Below, in pieces: positions 1 through 12,295 of a DNA stretch of 64,000 nt (positions are counted from its first letter, which is position 1; every line of letters begins with the position of its first letter). Location of the stretch: NCBI GenBank assembly GCA_011316305.1, contig SAUG01000021.1:248001-312000 (forward strand), written 5' to 3'. The notes beneath the pieces were generated by a model that searched no databases, was not told the DNA's origin, and worked only from the letters and a program-made list of their open reading frames with translations. The stretch comes from Rusavskia elegans. Lineage: Eukaryota; Ascomycota; Lecanoromycetes; Teloschistales; Teloschistaceae. The position numbers were made by a program, and so were the translations under genes.

Positions 1-104
1 CATTTCCTAGCTACCTTAGCCTTCTTCGATCCATAACCTTTGTCGATCGTCTCGGAACTGTGAGGACTGATGCCGTATGTATGTGACATCTAGAATAGGT
101 CACG

Positions 105-1638
105 TTAGGCTTGCTCCAAGTCTGTGTGCACGTGAATGCCATCTTTGAAACAGTCCTGAGAAGGCTGCGCTGTAATAATGGTCTCGGTGCGCAGATCCGT
201 GTAAGGTTTGAGATTATACACCCCATCCTCATTGACAGCGAAACCTCGCGCTTTCAGGTGTCTGTAGGGTCCGTCCGAGTCGTTTGACTTGCCCTTGTTG
301 ACATCTTTCCCTCGGGAAGAGGATTGTTGAGCGAAGGTCTGATGACTACGTAGCCGCTCGAAAATCGAGCTGGACGCCGATCGTAGGAGACCTTTAGGTT
401 GTAATATGTGTCGTAGAAAGACAGAAGTCGTTGGGACACAGGTGATCATAATGCCAACGCAGAGCTCGACAATACTGGAGCAAGTCAATCTTTCAGCGTT
501 GCACCGAGGGTGGTACTGGGTCTGACTCACACCAAAGCTTGAATCTTTACGGCCGTATATGTTGAGTCTTGGACTTTCAGACCGACTCGGTAATATATAC
601 TCAGCGACGAACAGATACAGGCACTGCCAGACCGTCAGCAAGCATTGTCTTCCTGACCGTGTATGCTGGAACAATCATGATATACTGACCCAATCCCAGA
701 CATGAATACCGTCAACAGGGCGATTCTCTTTTTCCATGAGAGCTGCAATCGCATCACCCCGGATATGGGAAGTAAGAGAATATATATATCAGTCACCAGA
801 CCCCATACAGCAAGCGTCAGAGCAAGTCTGACCCCCCCAGTGGTCCCACGTTCCTTCCCTGACTGGGCCTTCTCAAGCCAGGTCTGTCCCGACCGCGGAG
901 TGTCGCTGATTAACACGTACATTATGAAGGCAGCGGATACTCCTGTGACGACAGCAGCACCGCCGAGGATCCCATATCTTAACCAACGAAAGGGGTAGAA
1001 GATACTCCAATATAGTATGAAGAATGTCAGCTTGATGAAAACCTTTGCCACGTTGCCCAACCAGCTCGATACATAAGACAGCTATAGATCGTGTTAGAGG
1101 AGCTCATACAGTTGAGGTAGATGCTCACTTTGAGGGAATCCTCGCTAATGAAGACGGAGAGCGGTATATCCCACCAGTGCCGGCCGTATCCCCCATTCTC
1201 TACTACTGCAGATGGTTGTGAGCCCTAGGAGCAAGGAGCAATAGGACTCGAAGAAACTCACATAGGATGCAGATAACCCAATAGACCAAAGTGGTGATCT
1301 TTCGATTGTCAGATATCTTCTGACTGTATCCCAGCCATACCTACTAGTCCAATTCCGCAGGTCACTGGTCTTTCGTTAGCAAGTATGCTATGAGCCAAAG
1401 TGGCCAGCTCATTGAACGTACCGTCATCCCAAGTCCAGTGGCGATGTATTCTGATTTTTGCATAAGTTCGAACGCCCAGGAACAACAAAGTTAGGCCAAC
1501 AAAGACGGATGCCACGGTTGTGATGGTATATGAAAGTGGATTCGGCCCGTTGAAATCAGATCTGACGCCAGGGGGTGGGGACATGACGGGTATTTGGGCC
1601 AATGCGCTGGCATTTAGAAGAGCTGGGTTACTCGACAT
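105..1638 (-). CDS. PTH11-like rhodopsin-domain integral membrane protein
   Basis: A multi-exon minus-strand gene. Exon 1 starts at the ATG at 1638 and holds a first membrane helix followed by the charged loop TYAKIRIHRHWTWDD, typical of the fungal rhodopsin domain. A GTACGT donor follows directly. Later exons carry YGRHWWDIPLS near 1150-1190, and helices with AKVFIKLTFFILYWSIFYPF near 980-1050. The last exon (105-674) has another helix and then a long polar cytoplasmic tail. The family has seven helices and is thought to sense host or surface cues through G proteins, but no ligand is known for this member. No break was found. Exon borders in the middle are not fully resolved. It is the first of three members of this family in the window. 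Confidence 0.75.
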
Positions 1639-2430
1639 GGTGCAATGGAAGCGTCTCGAGTGTTTTCCGTGGTTGGTATTCTATCTGCGATCAATTGAAG
1701 CAGGTAGACCGGAACGTAGTCGAGATGCTTAGAAACCAAATACCTATCTGCCATATAAGTACGTGTACGCTGCAAGCACTTGGGGAAAAACCGCGGGAGT
1801 AGACTGATGCAATGTGTTGGGTAGCCTGTGCCTCAGACAGACAGTCATCCACCCCCCCAACCTACCCATGTACTCGGATCCAGGCGATAAGGCAGCCGAG
1901 AGGCTCAGTCTGACATGTCCATGTCGATCCACTGCAAGGCGTTGCCTACCTGCGTCGTTCTCGTCTCGGTGCAACTACCCCAAAGAGCAACATGTGTATG
2001 AACTTCGGAGATCTTTGACTGTCGGTGCCACAGTGGAAGTAGGGTTCGAAATAGTACCACTATCAGACGCGTCGCATCCTTGGGGTTAATTTAGCTGCAT
2101 GTTACCTGTTCCCATATGCACGATGGCTCAGCTCTGGCTGATCCTTGTCCATCAATCAATCACCACTTTTGTCATCATGCACGTCATCCAGAAGTGCATC
2201 AAAGGCAACAGTGTACACGCAGATTGGATTATGAGTACGGTAGACGTCTCATACAATATTGCGTTCTTATCCGAGCGCATAGCCCAGAGAGGTAGAGTAC
2301 GGGATGTATTTCCAGACAGACTTACGGTCTTACCTTGGGATAAAAGCCAATTGGGAGGTGCCAAGCTTCAGGCTTCTCATTCAAGGTTCCCTTGTGTCGG
2401 ACAGCGATGACAGATTTCAGTCCAACCCAG
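1639..2430. other. intergenic, nothing recognised
   Basis: About 800 bases between the receptor start and the 3' end of the next P450. Short open frames exist on both strands, but none shows a domain, a good start context or splice-consistent extension. It probably holds the receptor promoter. Confidence 0.5.
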
Positions 2431-4336
2431 TCATGTCCTGGCTTCCGGCGAGCGGGGCGTCCAGCACATCGCTGCAGACCTGGGATCAGCCATGTATAGC
2501 GTCATGGCAAACCTACAGTCCCCCAAAACGCTCAGCGTTCGCCGCCGTGCATCTTCCTTGTTCTCACCTGCATGACTTCGAGGCTCGACGTGATGGTGCC
2601 GCAGGAGTGTACTTAGGACGGCAACAAACTCTACCTTCGAGAACCGCATTCCTGGACATATTTTTGAACCATCAGACCATGGGAAGAATGTACCCGCCTC
2701 TGGCTGCCACAATTCCTCGTCCTCCCGGTGTTTCTCGTCCCCGCGCAGACCAAGTGTCTGGGTCGAATTATGACTGGACGTGATCCAGCGCGAAGGTCGC
2801 CAAATGAGTGAATCTTTGCCCCAGTGCTTGGGATGGGTATGGATGGCTGTGATGTTGAGTATCACCATCGTTTTTGCAGGGACGCTGTACTGGCGACCGT
2901 TGATGTGTAGCTTTTGCTGCACTGGGTCAACTTTGGGACGGCAATGACCGATGGAAAGAGTCTCAGAGTCTCCAGCCAGTCGGCAAGGCATCAGCAACGC
3001 TCATGTGACTGAATTCATCGGGGGACATGGGCACGCGCAGTCCATAACGTACGGTAACTGCGAGACAATGTTTCATCCGGGGAAATAGCTCATAGGTCGA
3101 CTTGTTGCTGTCGTCGTAGACCGAATCGATCTCCTCCTGGACCCAGGCTTGCACTTCGGGATGCCCTGCCAGAAGATATAGCGCGAAAGTCAACGCATTA
3201 ACGGTGGCTTCGTGGCCGGCCAGGCTAAACACATAGATATCACCAAGGGCATCCGCTCTGGACAGGCCTGAGAAGGTCGCAGTGGAACCCTCGTTTTGGG
3301 ATGTTGAGATCTCCTTCGGCTCCCCTAGGCTACGTACGAGTGCGCTTAGAAGGTTTCCAGATCCGGCAGACTCATGGCCAAGATTTTGTCGTCCTTTTTC
3401 CAGACTCTCTTCCATGTAACGTCTCAACTCTGTCATGGCACAGCCAGCTTTTGACCAACTCGCTGGTGCTAATGGCGACGACAGTATCCGGCTGGGGATG
3501 GCAGCGATGAGCAGCATGTTCTCCCTCACTGTATTCGAAGCTCTGGACCAGGTCATGGAATAGGTTGGCTTTGGAGGATGTCCAATCTCCTTGAAGGAGA
3601 GATCCGTCTCAAGACCCGCATTTGCCAGGACATGGAATGCTAGTGTCATCGAATTCTCGTGAGTATCACACGTACCCTGCAAGCCTCGCAGTGACCAAGT
3701 GTCCACAGCTTCCCTGGCCTGCTTCATGGACTCTTTCCAGACAATGGCACTTCTTCGTTCATTGAAAGTCGGTGCGGTAATTTTCCGGTGCCGCTGCCAT
3801 AAAGGGCCGTCACTCTGTTGGTAATGGTCAGTTGGACATCTTCCAAGAAGGTTTCCGACGTCTTACACTCATGAGGTTTCTACCAAACAGTCGAAGGATA
3901 CCTTGCTGAGTTAGTTGGATGTGAAGGATTGGGGCTTGAGCTTGTCATGCTTACGGAAAAGATGCGTCGGCTTCTGAAAATCGTCCTTTCGCTTGTATAC
4001 TTCTTGACATGCCGCAGTATCCGCGAGATATAGGGTCCTCGTAAAGGGCGTCAAATGCATCCATGCATCTCCCAATTCGACGTGCATTCCGAATTTGTCG
4101 TGGAACAGCCATCCTCGATGGTTGTATCGAGTCCATCTACCTAGCCCCCAGGGCAAACTGTTGATCAAAGGGAGCAGGAGCGGTTGCGCCAGTACCCAGA
4201 AAGGGTTCACAGCATCGATCGGGCTGAGAACGATGGGCAACTTGGACTTTCTTGCGAGGCGAACATTGGAGGAGACAGAAGCGAACAGTGATCCTATTGC
4301 TACAAGAAGAAGACCATAGAGGAGGCTTGAAAACAT
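2431..4336 (-). pseudogene. cytochrome P450, probably broken
   Basis: Exon 1 starts at 4336 with a hydrophobic N-terminal anchor, as in microsomal P450s. A GTAAGC donor ends it near 3953 and a short exon follows. The long exon 2963-3727 contains the I-helix (SLAGHEATVNAL). The C-terminal part contains the heme loop FFPWSDGSKICPGMRF and reaches a stop at 2431. Two defects are visible. The ExxR helix (ETLRL, about 2958-2973) lies in a different frame from the preceding exon. A GTACGT donor exists upstream, but no good AG acceptor lies just before ETLRL. Within 40 bases the frame shifts again (about 2915-2925) before the segment that leads to the heme loop. Either the gene is decayed or it uses unusual splicing. 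Its neighbour is an intact, unrelated P450 on the same strand. Confidence 0.6.
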
Positions 4337-5116
4337 CCTTCGGGACCTATAATTGCTGTCCTTGGAAATTGTGCCATAAAGCTTGGGAAGACCTCCGGTG
4401 ACCTTCCAATGTCTGACTCATATACCTGGCATTAGTGGCAGATGCTCGACTGTATTACCCCATCCGAGGCATCATCCAGCGTGCTCAAGGCGAACTGCTC
4501 ACTTCCTTCTTTGGGCGAATCATTAGCCATCAAAACCCATTGAAGTGGGTCCATCCTTCCACAGATAATTCAAGGCGTTTCGACTAATGTGGCTGCCCTA
4601 TCTCCTGCATGAGGCAGGCAATTGCAAAGCAGGCAAACTCGTGCCGCTTTAGAGAGCAGTGTAACCTGCTCAGAGGCATTGGTGGTCATTCAAAATTTTG
4701 CATGATTGACGGATTGTATGACAACCGAGAGCCTTCTTGAAGGCGAAAAATCTCGATGACCGGTGTCAGCACGCCTTCGGGCTACTTTTCGATTCAGGTA
4801 GATTTGCACGCCGCGGAGAAGAGGATTGGGTCGCTTACGTTGTACTGTTCGGAAAGCCTTCGAGAGATGAAGCAACCCATCCAGATCAGATTCGAGGTAA
4901 GGGGACGGGACCACACCATGAGTGTTCAACCATGTACTTCGCCTCACCCTGACCGTCACAGAAGAATCTATTATCTTAACTTGCTTCTTCGGTCAAAATT
5001 CGGACGGCCACTGAAAGACCAATGCGTCTTCGTGGAAGGCCTGAGAGCTAAGACTGCCACATAGTCATACAGTGACTCTTTGACAATGCCCACTGAACAT
5101 GACGAGATAAATCCTC
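4337..5116. other. intergenic between the two P450 genes
   Basis: About 780 bases. Overlapping open frames of 71-102 codons at 4690-5064 have no recognisable motif. The stretch likely holds the 3' end of the downstream-strand P450 and the promoter of the broken one. Confidence 0.45.
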
Positions 5117-6885
5117 CTATATGACATTGCGTGGCGTTATCAGCACTGCTGTACCATCTCCTTTGACAGGCCCAAGTACTCCTAACGTGGGCGTCTGCTC
5201 ATCTAGCCTGGGAAGCACTGGGTTCGCATCTGCCAATCTAATGTCATAGCGATGCAAAATAAGTGCCACAAAAGCCAGAACCTCCCTCCTTGCGATGAAA
5301 CGACCGGAGCAGTATGTGATACCGCCTCCAAAGGGTTTGAAGTAAGGGCCATTGTCAGGTTTGTTGTCGCCAAGAAATCTCTCGGGGTGGAACTCCTTGA
5401 CCTGGGGCCCAAAGACTTTCTCCTCGAAGTGCAACTGGCGATAAGGCATCAAGAGCTTCCTGTTTTTCCGAAGTATCTTACCCCTGAGTTGGGTAGGTGA
5501 GACTACGGTCCGAGCCGACGAGGCACCGCTCGTAAGTCGAAGTATTTCGTTGAAGGAGGCGTTCAACAGCGTACATTGAAGGAGTTTGTCGATGTCGACT
5601 CCACTGTTAAGAAGGCACCCTTGAGTCTCCTCTTTAACTTTTTCTAGTGTTTCAGGCCTATGGAGAATGTAGGACAGCAGCCAGAAGCATATCTTGAAGA
5701 CGTTTGCGTTTGTCCTGGAGCACAGTGTGAGTAATTCGAAATCAACGACATGGTCATCCACTTACACCCAGTAAAATAGATGGATTGTGATAGCCAGATC
5801 CCGAGTATTCATTGCAGCTTCCCGTTGGAGTGCTTCGAAGGACTTGACATAATAGCAGGCACCAGGGCGATCCTCGAGAGGCAGCTGGAAATATCGGGTA
5901 AGAGCATCCGTGTTTCTCTCCTTGGCCTGGTGCATCTTTCTGGCTAGCAGACGAGGGTATTGGTAGGTAAGCATCCAGCTATCCTCGTCAAAAGCATGGA
6001 AGTCTTCGACGAATGTTGAGCTTGTACGTAGAAGGGCTTCTCCAAATAAGGCCACGGAAGCTGCTGGGACCAGCACGTCCGAACACACATCATACAAGGA
6101 GAGTCTGGCTTGTTTGGAAGCTTCCCTGTTTCCCGAACCTTTCCCTGGGAACACCATATCCGGACGTAATCTGCGCTCGATCTGCCCGAGCAATTTCTGA
6201 GTCAGATCATCTAAATGCTCGCCAGGGTGCAGCTGGGCACGGTGTAGGTCGTTCGCCTGATGAACGAGGCATTTCCCTGCTGAATCGTCCCACATCGTAT
6301 GTCGACCGTAAGCGGACATACCAAAGCCGACATGAAGGTCTCGTATAAAGTCATCAAACGCGAGGCTCTCGGTGGACTTGTAGACTAGTGACATGTCTTG
6401 GGGGCTGGTTATGATGTACAGCTCGGCACCGGCAATGGTGATGGTGAAGGGCTCACGGGAATCATCGAAGTACTTCCTGTCGGTTGAAATCAGCGATGAC
6501 ATCTGATGCAAGTATCGACGCAGATACCTTGCGTTAGTCAACAATGCTTGACTATCTCTGAAGAATGACCGGGCATGACCTGCCGCCACAGCAACCGTCA
6601 GTCATGGGCAACCAGCACATTTGTTGTGCCATACCAAGGACTATATCGATGTCAATTGAAGTCGATTTTTTTTCTTGGAGGCGATTTGGACTCACAGGGG
6701 ATCCAGTAAGGTAATTGCCTGGGTTCGGAGGGCTGAAGAAGCGGAACTATTCTGAATCTCCACAGCCACCAAAGAACATAGGCCGCCAGTAAAAGTTGTA
6801 GGCTAGAAATCGATACCAGACTTGCATGTCGACCCAAAGACGGCTGTGCGAGTCCAAGGACATCTCTCAAGTACGTGAGCAACAT
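5117..6885 (-). CDS. cytochrome P450 of the CYP7/CYP8-like fungal type
   Basis: The first ATG is at 6885. Exon 1 encodes a membrane anchor (SLQLLLAAYVLWWLW) and then the Pro-rich hinge. A GTGAGT donor follows near 6695. The exon ending near 5766 carries the body of the enzyme. A 51-base intron (5715-5765, GTAAGT...CCAG with a TTACTCAC branch) joins it to the I-helix region, giving YWVTNANVFKICFW. The Asn-rich I helix is typical of the CYP7/CYP8-like group. ExxR is visible as NEILRL, the PERF-like motif as HPERF, and the heme loop as FKPFGGGITYCSGRF. All key elements are present and the frame stays open, so the gene looks functional. The substrate is unknown. The nearby polyketide synthase relic makes a role in secondary metabolism possible, but this is inference. 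Confidence 0.8.
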
Positions 6886-8250
6886 TGATGAGTCTGTCAC
6901 GGGAAGGCCTTCTCAAAAACCATGGGATGAGACGAAGGGAAGTCCTTGGAGTATTCGAACGTCAATGAGGAGGATGGACCGTAGCAAACAAATCTCAGGA
7001 ATCCCCGCGTCTGTCATGCAACGATCCGAGTGCTGATATGGCTATGCTTCATGCGCTAGTGTCCAGCATCCCCTGGCAAACGTGGCTAGCAACTACCTCA
7101 AATGACACCTCCCTGCAATGCTGACGGGCATGATTTGAAGTTGAACGAATCAGGAAATCAGTGGTCGCGAGGCTGAAGTGCCATGACGCTGCGCACAATT
7201 AGCTCAGTTGCCTTATATTGCCTTGCATCAGCTCCATGCGCGTAAGGATGGGTCACAGTTTGACGTATGTCTCGGGGTGATTGTAAGCCAACAGGAAAAT
7301 ATAAGGTTCGTCTCTGCCGGAAGCATCGGTTTTGATATATGATGTACTTACTGCACGATTGCCTTGTAATTCATCGGCCACAATGTGATGAAGTGGTTGG
7401 TTGAAGGGCAAACGGACAGATGGCCGCTGCGCCTTGCGCGTCGTGCCGTCCCGGAAGGAAACGATTTATGCGCGAGGGCTCGGCCTCCCCACCACGCCCC
7501 ACCACGCCCCACCATTGTCTTCCCCGCTTTGAGGCCGCACACGGGCGCCCACAACACGGCGGTACGCACCATAATTTCGTAATACCACTATACCTTATAC
7601 ACTACAAAATGACATAGGGCAGGAGGTTTTTATCAAAGATTATAGCTTTATAGCATTACTCAGTGGACCTTTAGCAGAGACTTTCGGTCCAGCCGAAAAC
7701 CTGAGTCGGAGCACGGAAATTCCACGAATATAGGGAAGCCTGCCCGCTTATCTGTGTATATATTAGGCAACACCGGTGGCTCCAGTACTACAAACTTCTT
7801 TGTAGGCGATTGGATTGTTACGAGCTTCCAGGCGCTACAGGCGTGGCTTACGGGCGGCTTCCAGGCGGCGTGGCGGAATACATGGGTACGGCGTGGCGGC
7901 AGGCCGTGCCGAAGCGAAGCCCTTTGCTGACAACCTTTGATGAAGCTGAGAAACAAATACCTTACTCTGATGCCACTTTTCTCAAGATCTTGAAGCCGTA
8001 CTTTGGGTTTCCCTTCCAATATTCCACCTGGGATTCGGGGTTGGATAGTCGAGCGCTTCGAATCCCACTACTCTAACTGATTTGGCTGGCGCGCTTCATC
8101 GTTAAGCACTTAAAACCTTCAGACTATTCACCACAGATACTATCTTCGCTGGCTCTGCTACTTTAGCGCTGCTTATCGAACTATGTCCCAAGCAGATCTG
8201 CTCGTCCCGGAGACCCTACTCTTTGCGCTTATAGTATATAAAAGCCCCGC
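6886..8250. other. gene-poor accessory DNA, possible element remnant
   Basis: About 1.36 kb without a supportable gene. It contains a short GC-rich patch with repeated CCACGCCC units (7490-7515) beside AT-rich sequence near 7590-7660. Open frames at 7385-8076 have no family signature. The change in composition and the decayed synthase fragment just downstream suggest rearranged or mobile-element-derived sequence, but no terminal repeats were seen. Confidence 0.35.
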
Positions 8251-8257
8251 CTGCTAC

Positions 8258-8450
8258 GATCACAGAGCTTTCTTATCGTTTGTCGATCTGGAATGGACTC
8301 TTCGGTCGGAATTGAGCTCTGTATTTGGTAGAAGCAGGTCTTGAGGTCAAGATTAGTGTTCTTGAGATACTTAGTAAAGGGACTCTCGTCGCGCTTGGAA
8401 AACATGCGGCCGTAGGGACTGATACATGCCATCTATACTGAGGGGTGTCA
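8258..8450 (+). pseudogene. relic of a polyketide synthase acyl-carrier domain
   Basis: Read on the plus strand, 8271-8440 aligns base by base with the 3' end of the polyketide synthase at 35281-35460 (minus strand). By eye about 80-85% of bases are identical over roughly 165 bases. The matched part covers the carrier-protein helix with the phosphopantetheine Ser (DSL motif) down to the last residues of the synthase. The copy has at least two single-base deletions, an insertion and in-frame stops, so it cannot be translated. Several differences are G to A or C to T changes. Similarity to sequence upstream of 8258 is weak. It is a decayed second copy of that synthase or of a close paralogue, in the opposite orientation. 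Confidence 0.75.
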
Positions 8451-8984
8451 AAGAAGGTGGTCTCTTCCTATCTACCGTGCAAGCCGTCCAAGTAGTCAAG
8501 GTCGACAATGACTTGGACATAGCTCGACATTCTGATGCCGAATGGCAAGGAACCTTGGTCATGGGTCGGACTGTCATGCTTTGACCGTGGGCGAAAGAGT
8601 ACGATGGAACCAACGCCGGACAGATATACAAAGTAAGCCAAGGAGATTGCCAGCCCAATGCTAAGTTTCACGATTGGATGTCCAATCACGACATGGGATC
8701 CCTCATCAATTTTTTCTCTCTTATCCGACTTGGGGATATCAACAGTCTGTTGGAAGACATGCCGAAACAATCAACACGAATCGATAAACAACAGACTTCC
8801 CCCTAATGTCCTTCTAGCTTCAAAGCCACCATAACAGTCTTCGAGACCATATAAGACTTGGGCCCAACAAGTAGTCGATACCAACCCACGACTCCTGCAC
8901 CCAATTTGTAAAATCATACAAACGACTTCTCCACCATTACCAATATCCGCAAGAAGAGCACACATTCCGACCCGCGTCCAAAGA

Positions 8985-9488
8985 ATGCCCACAAATACGC
9001 AAATCTACGAAAATGCAATGGACCGCATCGATCGCGAATACCGACGCCGTATACGTCGTATCAACCTATGCTACAGCCTGGTCTTCGTCCTTTGTATCGT
9101 CGTCTTCATCTACTCCCTCTACCTAAATCGGTTGGATCTCACAACAATGGCGCCGCGGACTCAGAAGAAGAACGCCATCCAGCGAGGGGCCAGAGATGAG
9201 CATACTGTCGACGGTGGAAGGTCGCAGGATAAAGAGCTTGCAGGGTCTTCGTTGGCCAACGGAATGGAAGTAGTGCCTGCAAGTTATCCGAGAGGGACAT
9301 GGATACCAGAACCTCAGGTGATTACGGCGGTGGTCGTGCAGGGGGATCGAGTACGAAGGGATGTGGTCATCCAGAGAGGGAGCGTGACGTTTTCTGATAA
9401 TATGATCGTGGGGAATGTTACAGTGGAAGTGGAAAAGGGGCAGCAGATTGGCAGGTTTTGGGGGGAGGGGAGGATAGTTGTGCAATGA
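8985..9488 (+). CDS. hypothetical single-pass membrane protein, 167 aa
   Basis: An uninterrupted frame begins at the ATG at 8985. Residues 1-24 are basic and hydrophilic. Residues about 27-46 form one membrane helix (YSLVFVLCIVVFIYSLYL). The rest is polar. The C-terminal 60 residues alternate hydrophobic and charged residues (VITAVVVQGDRVRRDVVI), which suggests beta structure. No family was recognised. The positive N-terminal end predicts an N-in orientation. A single-exon gene of this size may be lineage-specific, and expression is unproven. Confidence 0.5.
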   Translation: MPTNTQIYENAMDRIDREYRRRIRRINLCYSLVFVLCIVVFIYSLYLNRLDLTTMAPRTQKKNAIQRGARDEHTVDGGRSQDKELAGSSLANGMEVVPASYPRGTWIPEPQVITAVVVQGDRVRRDVVIQRGSVTFSDNMIVGNVTVEVEKGQQIGRFWGEGRIVVQ

Positions 9489-10474
9489 AGGGTGGTGTCA
9501 AACACTCAATAATGCTGTCACCACTATGTTCGTGAGTAGTGGGAGTGGCCTGTTGAGATTTCATTCACCGATGAAGGAATGCTGAATTGTGTTTCAGTCA
9601 CCTTACGACCTCAAGAAGGGATCCGGCTCCGCAGCTCCGCTTCTATAAACCCTAGACAGCTTCCCGCCTCTGCTGATCCACGAATCCACTCAGCCAACAA
9701 CCCTACCAATCCGCAGAATCCATCCATAACTACCTCGACTCCTAAACTCAAACCCATTCACAGCCCCAACAACAAGCGATTCCTGGTTACCAAGCTCCCA
9801 TACCCCATCAAATCCACCAATATTCACACCCTCCCACAATCAACTATGAAAATACCCCATGCCCCTTATCAAATGTATTCAACATCCGAGCTTTCTTCTC
9901 CAACCGATCCCGGAAACAACTACAGCCCGCGATGACGAACGCAGCCTGGGCAACTACAAAGTCCTTCATTCGCAGATGGAACGTGCCAGTTCGAGGGTTG
10001 GGGTTTGGAGCGTGATTTTGGAATCTGGGTATGTGTTGGCGCTGAACGGATCGGAAATGAAATCTTCCGGGTGGGTTTCTGAGTTGGAGGAGTCAAGGTA
10101 CGTACTACCGGACGGGAAAGTTCGGTTTGACTGAGCTGGGGTGAGATGAGGTGGAACGAATAGCCGTCAAGAAGTGTATCCGTCTTTTCAATTCATACTC
10201 GACTTCTCGTCTTGAATACATCAATCATTTTCCGTGCTCCAACGAGGGCAGAGAGGCTCCTAGGATTCATTTGCGACGGTCTGTTCTCCTTTATCGACGT
10301 CCAGGTTCCCCAGAGAATTCCACCGCTGATCATCTATAATATCCGCTCGGCATTCCACCCAGGTAAAAGAGCGAACCGGCCTCTATCGTAGCATGCGAAA
10401 TGAGTTATATACAAATCTCTCGTGCTCATATCATCGGAATCGCTTGCTATGCCCAGTATCCCTCCACATGCTAG
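9489..10474. other. intergenic; one doubtful short frame
   Basis: About 985 bases. The longest frame (9579-9935, 118 codons) is rich in Pro, Ser, Asn and Thr and has no motif. It more likely reflects CT-rich untranslated sequence than a gene. Another short frame at 9859-10134 overlaps it. Confidence 0.4.
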
Positions 10475-12295
10475 CTATAAATCCCTCTTCACCACCCTGA
10501 CGGGCCCGATATATGAATACTTCCCCCAGATCGAATAGTAAACCAGACTCCAAATGATTACCCCGAAAAACATCACGACCGCCCAATTCATCGAGCTCGG
10601 CTCCACCGGCGTCGCCACAGGCCAAAACGCGAAGAACAAAATCGGCGTCATGAAGATTAGAGAAGCAATATTGATTGCTAATCCATGCTTGCCCAAAGAC
10701 CAGCGGCGTACGGGCAAGGGATCGCCGTACAAGCGTCTCCAGATGAGGCAAGCGATGGTGATGTAGTAGGAACTTAGCAAGGCGACAACGCCTAAGGACA
10801 CGATGGCGTTAAGTGCAGAGGTGGAAACGATGTTGATGAGGGAGACGAAGCAGGTTATGCATAGAGAGACGATGATGGCGCGTAGGGGGATGTGCATTGT
10901 GGGAGAGACCTATAGTGCCCGTCAGCTAGCGTCCTTACTTGTCTTGTCACAATAAGGACGACGCACGAACGCAAGCCAGTCGGAAAATGGTACACCCTTG
11001 TCACGCGCGAACGACCAGAGTTGGCGAGAGCATGTAGCGACTTCGCTAACGCAGCAGGCGGTGATTGTGATGATGATGATCGTGACCATAACGTTGGTTG
11101 CGGCGTAGCTCTGAGTCGCATTGTAGAAGACCTGGATAAAGGGGTAGCCGGTTTCGGTTTTGAGGACTTCGGTCACGTCGCCGAGACAGTAGCACATGGT
11201 TACTGCCATGATGAAGCCCATAGTTCCATTGAGATAAACGGACCACATGATTGAGCGGGGCAGCGTGCGGCCGGAGTCTTCCACTTCTTCCGCTACAATA
11301 GTAACAGCAGTTAGCAGAGAGGGTGCAAGGCTGGTGTAATACTAACCCATATGGACACAGCAATCGAAGCCTAATAGAGATCCCATAGGTGTGAGGAGAC
11401 CGATCATGGCGGACAAGCCCGTTGAAGGCCATCCACCTGCATTTGTGAAGGTCAGGAGGGCATCCTTGCTTGTCGCCCGCGGAGAGAGGACCCATAGCGG
11501 GACGATGATTGCGAATAAGCCCATAACGTGAATAGTCAGGACTATTCCCTCAATCGCTGGCAGACGCTTGGCGAGGTAGGTATTGAATATTACGCAAAAG
11601 GATGTGACTGCCCAGACGAGCAGAGTCCCGTGCCATCTTTCAAACGTATATGTAGCATTATTGAGGACAATCAGACCCTGAATAATCGTTCCAACGAGGA
11701 AGCCAACGGATAAGAGGCCGGCTTGCCATCCTGTCATGCAGATCCATCCGACCATATAGCTCAGGAATTTTTGGTGCCGCGGGGGCGCAAATTCGGACAC
11801 CCAATGGTATTGACCTCCGGCCGTGGGAGCCATAGATGACATCTCGGAGAGGCTGGCATAGGTGCACCAGACGCCTACGAGGACGACCAAGTATCCCCAG
11901 AACAACATTGCCGTACCGCCATTGGTGCTGACGAACCCGATGTAGCTTTGTCTCGTATCAGCAAAGGTCGATAATGTAGCGGCGTTGTCTTACGAGAGCA
12001 AGATTTCCCAGGTGCAAATTAATGTGCTTCCAAAACCAAGCATGGACAAGAAGCGAAAATTCCTCTACTTCCGGTCAGTGAAAGCTCTTGCGACGCGCGA
12101 AACACTAGACCATACTCTCAGTACTTGATGCCTGCCGAGGACCTCCATGTCCTTTTTGTCTTGGGCGGTCCCTCTCCATTTTGGTTTGACAATCACACCG
12201 GTGGGATCCAAATTGTCCATTGGAAGGGTATCGGCATCGTCATTGATGACATAGGAGAGAACTTGCTCATCCTTGCCGTCCACCTTGCTGTCCAT
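10475..12295 (-). CDS. APC-superfamily permease (GABA/choline-type)
   Basis: The ATG at 12295 gives a polar N-terminal tail (about 50 residues), followed by about twelve predicted membrane helices spread over several exons. Family features are the early segment SLSEMSSMAPTAGGQYHWVS, ending in the GGQYHW signature of the amino acid/choline transporter group. Also present are GWICMTGWQAG and the GLLTPMGSLLGFDCCVHM helix, followed by an EEVEDSGRTLPRS loop near 11270-11290. Short GT...AG introns separate the exons near 10900, 11300, 11920-11990 and 12070-12110. The last exon (10475-10897) has four helices and ends in a basic tail. The product should import small amino compounds across the plasma membrane. 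The substrate cannot be told from sequence. Confidence 0.8.

Noticed and set aside
8371..8992. Minus-strand frames with a hydrophobic stretch (8468-8770) and a Cys-rich frame (8771-8992)
   Set aside because: No proper ATG starts the first frame, the two are separated by a stop, and no splice sites link them. Part overlaps the carrier-domain relic.
9579..9935. Plus-strand Pro/Ser/Asn-rich frame of 118 codons
   Set aside because: Composition fits CT-rich untranslated DNA. No conserved feature.
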